A DNA stretch of 64,000 nt from Hirschia litorea (GTDB lineage Bacteria; Pseudomonadota; Alphaproteobacteria; Caulobacterales; Hyphomonadaceae). The stretch covers positions 558,001 through 622,000 of the forward strand of contig NZ_JBHTBR010000005.1 in NCBI RefSeq assembly GCF_042665075.1, in the 5' to 3' direction. The notes beneath the pieces are model-generated. The model did no database searches. It worked only from the letters and a program-made list of their open reading frames with translations, and was not told the DNA's origin. The position numbers were made by a program, and so were the translations under genes. Below, piece after piece: positions 54,316-63,023 of the stretch. How positions within the stretch are numbered: position 1 is the stretch's first letter; each line of letters begins with the position of its first letter.

Positions 54316-54424
54316 AGTTTAAGCCCTTCACCAATACCTGATCACTCGGCTATACCTTGCAGCTTCTATAAGGATTGGGGTACACACGCCCAATCTATGA
54401 ATTACCAGACACAAAGAGGCATCA

Positions 54425-55183
54425 ATGGCCGGCCACTCCAAATGGGCGAACATCCAGCACCGCAAAGGTGCTCAGGACAGAAAAAAAGCGAAAGTCTTCG
54501 CAAAGCTTTCTAAAGAGATCACAATCGCCGCAAAAATGGGGGGTGGCGAACCCGACATGAACCCGCGCCTTCGCTTGGCTATCGCCAACGCTAAAGGTGT
54601 TTCCATGCCTAAAGATAACATCACACGCGCCATTGATAAGGCCGTTGGCGGCGATATGGAAACATATGAAGAAATTCGTTACGAAGGTTTTGCGCCTGGT
54701 GGCGTTGGTTTAATTGTTGAAGTCTCCACTGACAACAAAAACCGCTCAGGTGGTGATGTACGCGCATCCTTCACTAAAAATGGCGGAAATCTTGGTGAAA
54801 CAGGTGCGGTGTCTTTTGGTTTTGATCAAGTTGGTCAGATCATTTTTCCAGCTGCAGCTGGCGATGAAGACACTGTTATGGAAGCTGCAATTGAAGCTGG
54901 TGCCGACGATGTTGAATCCGATGAAGAATCCCACATAATCTACACGACACGTGAAGATCTAATGGATGTGGCTTCCGCACTTGAAGGCAAGTTTGGAGAA
55001 GAAATTGAAGCTTCTTCAACCACTCTCGTTTGGCGTCCTCAAAATCTTGTCCCTGTAGAAGATGAAGACGCAGCAGCTAAGGTCCTCAAACTCATTGAAG
55101 TTCTTGAAGATCTAGATGATGTACAAACAGTTTATTCCAACTATGACATCTCAGATGATCTTATGGAAAAACTTATGAGCTAA
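54425..55183 (+). CDS. YebC/PmpR family regulator
   Basis: 252 residues, TACO1-like. The start AGHSKWANIQHRKGAQD and the block SMPKDNITRAIDKA are diagnostic, as is YEGFAPGGVGLIVEVSTDNKNRS. YebC proteins bind DNA as transcriptional regulators in some bacteria and relieve ribosome stalling at polyproline in others. The presence of an EF-P set 6 kb away fits the latter. The ATG follows AAGAGGC. Confidence 0.96.
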   Translation: MAGHSKWANIQHRKGAQDRKKAKVFAKLSKEITIAAKMGGGEPDMNPRLRLAIANAKGVSMPKDNITRAIDKAVGGDMETYEEIRYEGFAPGGVGLIVEVSTDNKNRSGGDVRASFTKNGGNLGETGAVSFGFDQVGQIIFPAAAGDEDTVMEAAIEAGADDVESDEESHIIYTTREDLMDVASALEGKFGEEIEASSTTLVWRPQNLVPVEDEDAAAKVLKLIEVLEDLDDVQTVYSNYDISDDLMEKLMS

Positions 55184-55217
55184 TCTAGCTTAGTATACCA
55201 GCAGTGAGTGTGGGGTA

Positions 55218-55721
55218 ATGACTGCGACAAATAACGACTATATTACCGTTGAAATGGAAGACGATTTCGTCGTCTTCCTGACAGGTATGCGTATCAATAA
55301 ATGGTGGAAAGTCTGGAAATGGCTTCCTGTCTTTATTGCTATGCCACGCATGTGTCGCGAACTTGCCCGTCGACCAGAGCTTGGGATGATCCATTATCGT
55401 TATCACCCCGGTTTTGGCAGCATGATGGTCGTTCAATACTGGAAGTCATTTGAACATCTCCACGCTTACGCCTCTCACAAGGGATGCGCACATGTACCCG
55501 CATGGCGCTCTATGAATAAAGCTGTAGGTACAAACGGCGACGTTGGTACATGGCACGAAACTTACATGGTCAAAAAAACCGATTATGAGTGCCTATATGT
55601 GAACATGCCAGACCATGGCTTGGGTAAAGTCGGTACGAAAGTCATTGCCAAAGGCAAAAAACGAACCGCCAAGGGCCGCCTTGGCCGAGGCAATGATGAT
55701 TGGTCCCAACTCGGCGTCTAG
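55218..55721 (+). CDS. DUF4188 family protein
   Basis: 167 residues of the DUF4188 type (heme-dependent aldoxime-dehydratase/monooxygenase-like fold): VVFLTGMRINKWWKVWKWLPVF, LGMIHYRYHPGFGSMMVVQYWKSFEHLHAYA. Function unknown. A basic tail (KGKKRTAKGRLGR) follows. The last bases overlap the convergent photolyase gene by four. Confidence 0.85.
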   Translation: MTATNNDYITVEMEDDFVVFLTGMRINKWWKVWKWLPVFIAMPRMCRELARRPELGMIHYRYHPGFGSMMVVQYWKSFEHLHAYASHKGCAHVPAWRSMNKAVGTNGDVGTWHETYMVKKTDYECLYVNMPDHGLGKVGTKVIAKGKKRTAKGRLGRGNDDWSQLGV

Positions 55722-57145
55722 TTTGGCAAATCTTTGTAGGCAGCAAGTGCTTTTTCACGCGCTGCCTTATGGTCTACAATAGGCTTTGGATAAGTTGTCC
55801 CTAAACGCACATCTGCTGCTTTCAAAACCAATTCAGGCGCATCCCAAGGTGTGTGAATGGACTTATCATCTAGCTTTGAAATTTCCGGCACCCATTTGCG
55901 AATGTAATCTCCGCCAGCGTCAAATTTCTGGGACTGCATAATCGGATTGAAAATCCTAAAAAACGGCGAGGCATCAGCCCCAGACCCCGCCACCCACTGC
56001 CAGCTTGCAGGATTATTCGCTGGGCAGGCATCTACCAATGTATCCCAAAACCATTTTTCCCCGTCTCGCCAGTCAATTCTCAAATGCTTGATAAGAAAAG
56101 ACGCCGCCACCATCCGAACACGGTTATGCATACATCCGGTCTGCCATAATTCCCGCATACCGGCATCAACAAGCGGATATCCAGTCTGACCTTTCGTCCA
56201 CGCCTTGAACGCATGACTATCGCTTTGCCATGCAAAAGCATCAAAATTTGGTTTCCAATTTTTCTGGGCCAAATCATCTGCATAAAACAAAATAGAATGC
56301 GAAAATTCGCGCCACCCTAATTCTGCTAAAAACTTATGTGCATCCTTGGTAAGTTCTCCTCCCGCATACGCATGCACACCATGCCAAACTTGCCGTGGCG
56401 AAATTTCTCCAAATCTCAAATGCGGTGACAAAAGCGAAGTGTGACTTTTGGAAGGCACATCCCTTTGCGCGCCATATCCCTGAAGATTCATTTCTAAAAA
56501 TGTATCCAATCGCTTTCTTACCCCAGCTTCACCCGGTTCCCAATCCTTCCAAAAACTTACGGACCAGTCAGGCGATTGCGGCATCAATTGCCAATCACTC
56601 AATTGATCTGATTGAACACCGCCGAGGTCAGGCATGGTTTGCGCTTTGGTGGGCGCAGGAAGGCTTTGTGCAGGGCCATTTTCCTTTAGCGCGGCTTTCC
56701 AAAACGGAGAAAAGACTTTGTAGGGTGTACCCGCCCCTGCGCTTTTTATTTCCCATGGTTCAAATAATAAATTAGCTTTCAGGCTATCTGCAATCTTCGC
56801 GTCTTTATTCAAACGCTCCATAATCCAGCGATCCACCTCAACATCTTTTGGATCATAGCGTCTGTTCCAATAGATATTTTCCACTTTGAGATCTTTAGCG
56901 AGTTGAGGCAAAACCTCTCTTGCATCACCTCTCTTCAAAATGAGCGGAATATTTAATGCCTCAAGGTCACGTTTCAAATTCGATAGGGATTTATGCAGCC
57001 AAGCTTTGCAAGCACTTCCCATCTGGCGCTGATTTTCAGTCTCTTCCAAAATAAAAACTGCAACTGCAGAATTTTCACGCATCGCAGTTCGCAATGCAGG
57101 GTTATCAGAAAGTCGCAAATCCTGACGAAACCAGCACAAATTCAC
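55718..57145 (-). CDS. phrB: Deoxyribodipyrimidine photolyase (cryptochrome/photolyase family)
   Basis: Light-driven repair of cyclobutane pyrimidine dimers. 475 residues: N-terminal antenna domain (CWFRQDLRLSDNPAL) and C-terminal FAD domain with WREFSHSILFY, GYPLVDAGMRELWQTGCMHNRVRM and WQWVAGSGADASPFFRIFNP. The Trp and Asn residues expected in the FAD site are visible. Start is GTG 57145 with GGAG seven bases before it. Confidence 0.94.
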   Translation of the reverse strand: MNLCWFRQDLRLSDNPALRTAMRENSAVAVFILEETENQRQMGSACKAWLHKSLSNLKRDLEALNIPLILKRGDAREVLPQLAKDLKVENIYWNRRYDPKDVEVDRWIMERLNKDAKIADSLKANLLFEPWEIKSAGAGTPYKVFSPFWKAALKENGPAQSLPAPTKAQTMPDLGGVQSDQLSDWQLMPQSPDWSVSFWKDWEPGEAGVRKRLDTFLEMNLQGYGAQRDVPSKSHTSLLSPHLRFGEISPRQVWHGVHAYAGGELTKDAHKFLAELGWREFSHSILFYADDLAQKNWKPNFDAFAWQSDSHAFKAWTKGQTGYPLVDAGMRELWQTGCMHNRVRMVAASFLIKHLRIDWRDGEKWFWDTLVDACPANNPASWQWVAGSGADASPFFRIFNPIMQSQKFDAGGDYIRKWVPEISKLDDKSIHTPWDAPELVLKAADVRLGTTYPKPIVDHKAAREKALAAYKDLPN

Positions 57146-57323
57146 ACATCATCTCCTCAAATTATGCAATATTTACATGATTTATACGTGTGCAAATTTG
57201 ATTTGGACTTATCTCGATCACAAAACATTTCACCCTCTAACCTCATTTGCCTTGACATAAATTCCCGAAAAGTGTGACTGACGGACAATTTGTCTATTGA
57301 ACGCGTCTTTGAGGAGAAGAAAA

Positions 57324-58808
57324 ATGGCTAACGGCGAACGCTATACCAATATCGACCTTATCGGCTTCAATCTAAAAATGCTATCAAAGGGCCGTGAACG
57401 CGCTCTTTTGATTAGTGCAGGTAGTCCTGATGACAAGCAATTCCTCCTCGAATCTTGCCGAGACATGGCAAACATCGGCGTGAACCTTTTTGCAACTCCA
57501 GGAACGCAGCGCCTTTTTGAAGCTCAAAACATCAAATCATCACCAGCTCACAAAATATCTTCTGGAACACAACCCAATATCAAAGACCTGATCCAAAGTG
57601 GTCAAATTGATTTTGTCATCAACATCCTGACCGGTGAGCAGGACTATGATGAAAACTCAGACGCAAAACAAATCCGCTCCCTCGCCATCAAACACGGCAT
57701 TCCCCTCATCACTGACCGCGAAGTTGCTAAAGAGACCATTGCAACCGTTATTAGCGACCTGAAAGAGGGCACTTATGACTGGACCAAACGCTCTGCAGAA
57801 CGTCCTTGGGATCTTGAAGCTAAGTTTCGTGAACTTGTAGAGGCACGCGGCGGATGGGCAAACCATCACGGCCATTTCGACAAAGCCTATCTTATCTCTC
57901 CAGAAAATTTGGCATTGGGTTATGCCGACATGGAGAAAAAATGGGAACTTTACCGCCACCTAAAAGAAAACTACACGCACGAAGACCTTGTCGAACGTAT
58001 CTCACGTGCACTTGAAACAGTGATTGCTCAAGGCTCTAAATATTGCCGCACAATGATTGATGCTGACAGCATTATCGGGCTGAAAGGCATCAAAGCGGCG
58101 GTTGAAGTTAAAGAGCGTTACAAAGACCAAATAAAATTTGAAATTGGTATTCAGCCACTTGAAGGCGTGCTGGATGATAAAACGCAAGCGCAATATGTTG
58201 AAGCTTGTAAAATGGCAGACTTCTGCGGCGGCCTACCTTCTCGTGACCGCCCCCGCGAAAGCGAACACCTCGACTTTATCATGAAAACAGCCAAACAACT
58301 TGGCAAAATGGTCGAAGTTCACGTGGACCAAGAAAACAATCCATACCAAACAGAGACCGAACTCCTCGCGCTCAAAACAATCGAGCACGGAATGCAAGGC
58401 CGCGTTTACGGTATTCACTCAATCTCCGTATCTTGTAAGGATAATTCAGAACAGGACCGCATCATCAAGCTTGTTAAAGAAGCAGATGTTGGGATTGTAA
58501 TTTGTCCATCAGCCGCACTCTCCATGAAGCAATTGCCCATGCAAGGTCCATTGCACAACTCCATCGGCCCTTATGTAAAAATGAAAGAAGCCGGTGTGCG
58601 TGTGTATCTAGGTATCGACAATATCGCAGACTTGTTCATGCCAATCGTAGATGGCGATATGTGGACAGAAACGCGCATGCTCATGGAAGCTTGTCGAGAC
58701 TATGATCTAAACGCAATCGCTGATTGGGCCACACGTCCTCCTCTTCACTTAGAAGAAGAGCTAATGGTTGTTCCTAAAACACCATCACCCGAAACAACTG
58801 ACGCGTAA
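57324..58808 (+). CDS. MGS-like domain fused to amidohydrolase
   Basis: 494 residues from ATG 57324, after GAGGAGAAG. Residues 1-160 look like the MGS-like regulatory domain of carbamoyl-phosphate synthase: LLESCRDMANIGVNLFATPGTQRLFE, then PNIKDLIQSGQIDFVINI and HGIPLITDREVAKETI. Residues 165-480 are a metal-dependent amidohydrolase of the cytosine-deaminase type: GGWANHHGHFDKAYL, MVEVHVDQE, VYGIHSISVS and the final VYLGIDNIAD. Together they suggest a nucleobase or pyrimidine reaction controlled by a ligand bound to the MGS part. The LMW-PTP gene follows 9 bp later. Confidence 0.75.
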   Translation: MANGERYTNIDLIGFNLKMLSKGRERALLISAGSPDDKQFLLESCRDMANIGVNLFATPGTQRLFEAQNIKSSPAHKISSGTQPNIKDLIQSGQIDFVINILTGEQDYDENSDAKQIRSLAIKHGIPLITDREVAKETIATVISDLKEGTYDWTKRSAERPWDLEAKFRELVEARGGWANHHGHFDKAYLISPENLALGYADMEKKWELYRHLKENYTHEDLVERISRALETVIAQGSKYCRTMIDADSIIGLKGIKAAVEVKERYKDQIKFEIGIQPLEGVLDDKTQAQYVEACKMADFCGGLPSRDRPRESEHLDFIMKTAKQLGKMVEVHVDQENNPYQTETELLALKTIEHGMQGRVYGIHSISVSCKDNSEQDRIIKLVKEADVGIVICPSAALSMKQLPMQGPLHNSIGPYVKMKEAGVRVYLGIDNIADLFMPIVDGDMWTETRMLMEACRDYDLNAIADWATRPPLHLEEELMVVPKTPSPETTDA

Positions 58809-58817
58809 ATTTTTGAT

Positions 58818-59273
58818 ATGACCCGTATTCTCTTTGTGTGCCTTGGAAATATTTGCCGTTCACCGACAGCAGAAGGTATTTTTACACAGCATGCAAAGGA
58901 AGCGGGTCTATCACACCTGACAATAGACAGCGCGGGCACTGCCAGCTGGCATAGCGGTAAACCACCCTATGATGCCATGCAGGACGCTTGCCTTAGTCGC
59001 GGATACGACCTCTCAACACTTCGCGCACGCCAATTCACCGCAAATGACTTTTATGATTTCGATCTCATCCTCGCGATGGACCAATCTAATTTTGATGACA
59101 TTGAAGCTTTGCGCCCTGACAATAGCGACACGCCCGTAAAGCTATTTCTGGATTATGCAGACAAAACCTCCCTGACAGACGTTCCTGATCCCTATTATAC
59201 CCGCGACTTCGATCAGACGATTGATCTGGTAGAAGTGGCGAGTAAGGGTTTACTGCGCAGCCTCACTCAATAG
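58818..59273 (+). CDS. Low-molecular-weight protein tyrosine phosphatase
   Basis: 151 residues. The P-loop CLGNICRS is at residues 8-15 with Cys8 and Arg14, and the general acid Asp is in DVPDPYY near residue 120. GTASWHSGKPPYD is also typical. Bacterial LMW-PTPs act on tyrosine kinases of capsule export or on arginine phosphates; nothing nearby shows which. Co-directional with the amidohydrolase. Confidence 0.93.
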   Translation: MTRILFVCLGNICRSPTAEGIFTQHAKEAGLSHLTIDSAGTASWHSGKPPYDAMQDACLSRGYDLSTLRARQFTANDFYDFDLILAMDQSNFDDIEALRPDNSDTPVKLFLDYADKTSLTDVPDPYYTRDFDQTIDLVEVASKGLLRSLTQ

Positions 59274-59293
59274 CTTTCTAATATAAGCGTAGC

Positions 59294-59980
59294 TTACTGG
59301 ACCAGTTTGGGGTTTAGAGCATATTGCTTTGCGTACATATTGGCTTGGGAAAACCCATGCGAAAGAAAGCGATATATTGTGGCCTCCTCTTCGCCTCGAC
59401 GCGTAAACTCAATGGTGCAATCACTTCGGCCCATTCGGTTAATAAAACGCTCCGCCTCGGTTTTGATGAAAATGCGGTTCTCGCTTTTATTCTCTGGCCC
59501 CTTAGACACAACATCACTGCATTTATATGCAATGTCAGAATCTTTCTCCCGCAAAGGTGTCACAAGATCAATTCGGCCCTCTCTACGGCCGCGATATGAG
59601 ATACGCGCCAATGTATTGTAGGACAAATTCATCATCGACATTTCAGTCGTATTCCCGTTGTAAGGCACAACAATACATTCCCCAAAATTATCCGATTGCG
59701 ACCGCGTAAAAGAACAACGCGTCGCCCAATTCCCAAAGCTTGCATCATGGCGATTCACCTGTGCACCGCTTTTCTTTTGGGTATTGGAAACGTTGAATAC
59801 GCGCTTTTGCAATGCCATTTTATCCGTGCGCGGAATATTGATTGGCGCATCCAGATCAATCATGCTTTGAATCGTCTGATAGGCTTCTTTTTCTCTTTTT
59901 TGGGCCTGCATAAAGCTAAATCCAGCAAAGACAATCGCGCCCAAACCGATGAGAAATGAAATCTGTCTTATCCAATACAT
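59294..59980 (-). CDS. Hypothetical membrane-anchored protein, 228 aa
   Basis: Start ATG 59980, with GGGAGG six bases before it (an earlier frame start at 60022 is less likely). One N-terminal membrane segment (about 5-25, ISFLIGLGAIVFAGFSF), then a polar domain with paired Cys: FGNWATRCSFT, FGECIVVPYN, YKCSDVV, SDCTIEF. The opening FGNWATRC recalls IalB-family domains (F-x-D-W-x-x-x-C), but I would not assign it firmly. No operon partner. Confidence 0.65.
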   Translation of the reverse strand: MYWIRQISFLIGLGAIVFAGFSFMQAQKREKEAYQTIQSMIDLDAPINIPRTDKMALQKRVFNVSNTQKKSGAQVNRHDASFGNWATRCSFTRSQSDNFGECIVVPYNGNTTEMSMMNLSYNTLARISYRGRREGRIDLVTPLREKDSDIAYKCSDVVSKGPENKSENRIFIKTEAERFINRMGRSDCTIEFTRRGEEEATIYRFLSHGFSQANMYAKQYALNPKLVQ

Positions 59981-60084
59981 GACGCCCTCCCAGACACATT
60001 GGCAGTAATATATCCTCTGCATCTAAATATCTGGTTGAACTATCGCGGAAATACGTTGAGACGAATACGCTTCACACCTAGCAA

Positions 60085-60120
60085 TAAAAAAGCCCTCACT
60101 TTTCCAAGTAAGGGCCTTTT
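60085..60120 (-). terminator. Terminator of efp
   Basis: On the minus strand GCCCTTACTT pairs with AAGTGAGGGC (one wobble) around a short loop and ends in six T. Confidence 0.87.
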
Positions 60121-60147
60121 AGCGTGTTTAAATACGAAGCGCGTGAA

Positions 60148-60720
60148 TTAGTCTTTTGCGCGTGTTTCGTATGTCATTTCTTCAGTGTTGATGATGATAC
60201 GCGTGCCTACACCAATGTGCGGCGGCACCATGATGCGCAATCCATTTTCCAAAATAGCTGGCTTGTAGGAAGAAGACGCTGTTTGGCCTTTTACAACTGG
60301 CTCAGTTTCTGTGATTTCAAAAGTCATACGCGCTGGGAATGAGATCGACACAGCAACTTCATTAAACATCTGAAGTACGACCGTCATATTCTCTTGAAGC
60401 AAAGGTGCAGAATCACCAACCATTGCGGCCGGCACCATCAATTGTTCAAAAGTTTCTGGGTGCATGAAAACAAAGTTCTCACCGTCTGCATAAAGGTAAG
60501 TATAGTCCACCTCTTCCACAAATGCGCGTTCAAGTTTCTCTTGTGTTTTATATGTATTGGACACTTTAATACCGTCAGAAATACGGCGCATATCAATCGT
60601 CGTTGTTGGAGTCCCCTTACCCGGACGGAAAGACTCCGCTTTTAGAACGACATATAGCTGACCGTCAGTGTGCTCAATGACGTTACCTTTACGGATATTG
60701 GCTGCTGTTTCTACGGCCAC
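60148..60720 (-). CDS. efp: Elongation factor P
   Basis: Relieves ribosome stalling at polyproline. 190 residues in three beta-barrel domains. RPGKGTPTTTIDMRRI contains Lys35, the site of beta-lysylation; the two genes that make this modification lie divergently just downstream of its promoter. Ending GTRIIINTEEMTYETRAKD is typical. The ATG is 163 bp from epmA. Confidence 0.96.
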   Translation of the reverse strand: MAVETAANIRKGNVIEHTDGQLYVVLKAESFRPGKGTPTTTIDMRRISDGIKVSNTYKTQEKLERAFVEEVDYTYLYADGENFVFMHPETFEQLMVPAAMVGDSAPLLQENMTVVLQMFNEVAVSISFPARMTFEITETEPVVKGQTASSSYKPAILENGLRIMVPPHIGVGTRIIINTEEMTYETRAKD

Positions 60721-60883
60721 GATTACCTACCTTTATTGCCTGAGTGCTGGAGATGGCCTAAAGCTTTGCCAAAACCCACGCACAAATTTACGAGATTGAC
60801 CCCTCCCATAGCTGGCAATAAGTGTTTCGCCAAGTGCTAACGGGCTTTCAGACGAGAATATCAAACAGTTCAGGACACAGATT

Positions 60884-61924
60884 ATGAGTGATGCGCCTTG
60901 GTGGGATGCACAAAGACACGCCGACCGTCGCCCATTTTTACTTGCGCGTAATAAAGTGCGCTCTGCCCTGCGGCGTTGGTTTGAAGATGAAAACTTCATG
61001 GAAGTGGAATGTGGTGCCCTGCAAATTTCTCCTGGGAATGAAACCCACCTTCATGCGTTCTCATCCCATTTTTTAAATGAAGATGGCACTCCAAACGCAT
61101 CACTATATTTGCACACTTCACCGGAATTTTCGTGTAAGAAATTGCTCGCAGCGGGTGAAACCCAAATCGTAGATTTTGCGCGCGTCTATCGAAATCGGGA
61201 AAGTGGAATCTTGCACTCTCCCGAATTTACTATGATCGAATGGTATCGCGCCCACCATACACTGACCAGCGTTATGGAAGATTGTGCGCAACTGACCCGC
61301 ACCGCCCTAGCAGCCACAGGGCAGACCAGCCTCAGCTGGCAAGCAGAGACATGCCAGCCACACCTCACACCTGAATATTTGACCCTCACAGACGCTTTCG
61401 CACGCTATGCATGCATAGACCTTGAAGCCGTTTTAAACGATCGCGATGCTTTCCATGCCGCCGCCGCCGCTCAAGGGATAAATGTGCATCAATCCGCAAG
61501 TTGGAGCGATATCTTTTCCGCCGTACTGGTGGCACGTATTGAGCACAATTTAGGTATGGGTCGCCTTACCTTCCTATATAATTATCCACTATGTGAAGCT
61601 GCCCTCGCGCGGCCATGCCCACATGATCCACGCTTTGCCGAACGGTTTGAAATGTACGCCTGCGGCGTTGAACTCGCGAACGGGTTTGGTGAACTCACTG
61701 ACCCAATTGAGCAGCGCGCCCGTTTTAGCGAAGATATGCGCTTAAAGTCGAAAATTTATAATGAAAACTACCCACTAGATGAAGATTTCCTAGCAGCCCT
61801 GCCTCATATGCCAGATGCATCGGGTGTCGCTTTAGGGTTTGATCGCCTCGTTATGCTATGTTCGGGTGCGCGTAGAATAGAAGATGTATTATGGACACCA
61901 TTCCCAGCGATAAGTCAGCCATGA
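60884..61924 (+). CDS. epmA: EF-P (R)-beta-lysine ligase EpmA
   Basis: Truncated LysRS-like class II synthetase that attaches beta-lysine to EF-P Lys35. 346 residues, no anticodon domain. Class II motifs: motif 1 region FFEDENFMEVEC-like DENFMEVECGAL; HTSPEFSCKKLLAAG; VYRNRESGILHSPEFTMIEWYRA (motif 2); and GVALGFDRLVML (motif 3). Translationally coupled to epmB. Confidence 0.95.
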   Translation: MSDAPWWDAQRHADRRPFLLARNKVRSALRRWFEDENFMEVECGALQISPGNETHLHAFSSHFLNEDGTPNASLYLHTSPEFSCKKLLAAGETQIVDFARVYRNRESGILHSPEFTMIEWYRAHHTLTSVMEDCAQLTRTALAATGQTSLSWQAETCQPHLTPEYLTLTDAFARYACIDLEAVLNDRDAFHAAAAAQGINVHQSASWSDIFSAVLVARIEHNLGMGRLTFLYNYPLCEAALARPCPHDPRFAERFEMYACGVELANGFGELTDPIEQRARFSEDMRLKSKIYNENYPLDEDFLAALPHMPDASGVALGFDRLVMLCSGARRIEDVLWTPFPAISQP

Positions 61925-62991
61925 ATAAAACTGCAACCAAAGCCAAATACCCAACGCTACGTACTGCAGAAGACTTTGTTGCACGCGGACTCACATCTAC
62001 AGAAAACACAAAAAATATCAAAGCAGTAGGTGAAAAATACGCAATCGCGATGACATCTAATTTTGTAGATGCTATCGCCGATACTCACCCAGATGATCCG
62101 GTTTTACGTCAATTTTTACCATCTATTGAAGAGTTACAAACCACACCCGAAGAATTAGACGACCCCATTGGCGACCACCCTAATACACCCGTCAAAGGCA
62201 TAGTCCACCGTCACAAAGACCGCGTCCTTTTAAAAATTGTATCTGTCTGTCCTGTCTATTGTCGCTTTTGTTTTAGACGTGAAATGATAGGCCCCGACAA
62301 AGACAATATGCTACGTCCCGAAGAAGTAGACGCCGCGTTGGATTACATCGCCTCTCACCCTGAAATTTGGGAAGTTATCCTCACTGGCGGAGACCCTATG
62401 ATGCTGTCTCCAAAACGTGCAAAAGACCTCACAAAGCGCCTAGAGAGCATTTCCCACGTCAAAGTTATCCGTTGGCATACCCGCATTCCCGTCGCTCAAC
62501 CTGAAAAAGTGACAGATGAATATGTGTCTGCAATCACTAGCCACACAAAATCAGTATATGTAGCCTTACATTCCAACCATGCCAATGAATTTACACCCGC
62601 CGCAAAATCAGCATGTGCGCGCCTTGTAAATGCTGGTATCCCTATGATTTCACAGACAGTTTTACTAAAAGGCATAAATGATAATCTTGAAGCATTATCA
62701 GCCCTTATGCGTACTTTTGTAGAAAACCGTATCCGCCCCTATTATCTACACCACCCAGATTTTGCGCCCGGTACATCGCATTTCCGCGTGAGCGTTCAGC
62801 AAGGTCAAAAACTGATGGATGGCCTTCGTAATACATTATCTGGCCTTTGCACGCCCACTTATGTCGTCGACATACCAGGCGGCGTGTCCAAAGCCATCGT
62901 AACGCCGTCTGATGCACGCTTTGCAGATGAAAAATTAGAGCTTCGTGGTCAAGACGGAAAATGGCGCGCTTATCCCCCACAGAGAGACTAG
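61921..62991 (+). CDS. epmB: EF-P-modifying lysine 2,3-aminomutase EpmB
   Basis: Radical SAM/PLP enzyme converting lysine to (R)-beta-lysine for EpmA. 356 residues from ATG 61921, overlapping the epmA stop (ATGA). The cluster motif CPVYCRFCFRR has Cys110, Cys114 and Cys117; ILTGGDPMMLSPKR and the PLP-Lys region VVDIPGGVSKAIV follow. Its location makes EpmB more likely than catabolic KamA. Confidence 0.94.
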   Translation: MNKTATKAKYPTLRTAEDFVARGLTSTENTKNIKAVGEKYAIAMTSNFVDAIADTHPDDPVLRQFLPSIEELQTTPEELDDPIGDHPNTPVKGIVHRHKDRVLLKIVSVCPVYCRFCFRREMIGPDKDNMLRPEEVDAALDYIASHPEIWEVILTGGDPMMLSPKRAKDLTKRLESISHVKVIRWHTRIPVAQPEKVTDEYVSAITSHTKSVYVALHSNHANEFTPAAKSACARLVNAGIPMISQTVLLKGINDNLEALSALMRTFVENRIRPYYLHHPDFAPGTSHFRVSVQQGQKLMDGLRNTLSGLCTPTYVVDIPGGVSKAIVTPSDARFADEKLELRGQDGKWRAYPPQRD

Positions 62992-63023
62992 ACGCACCAT
63001 TATCTAATCGACCTTAAAATCAA

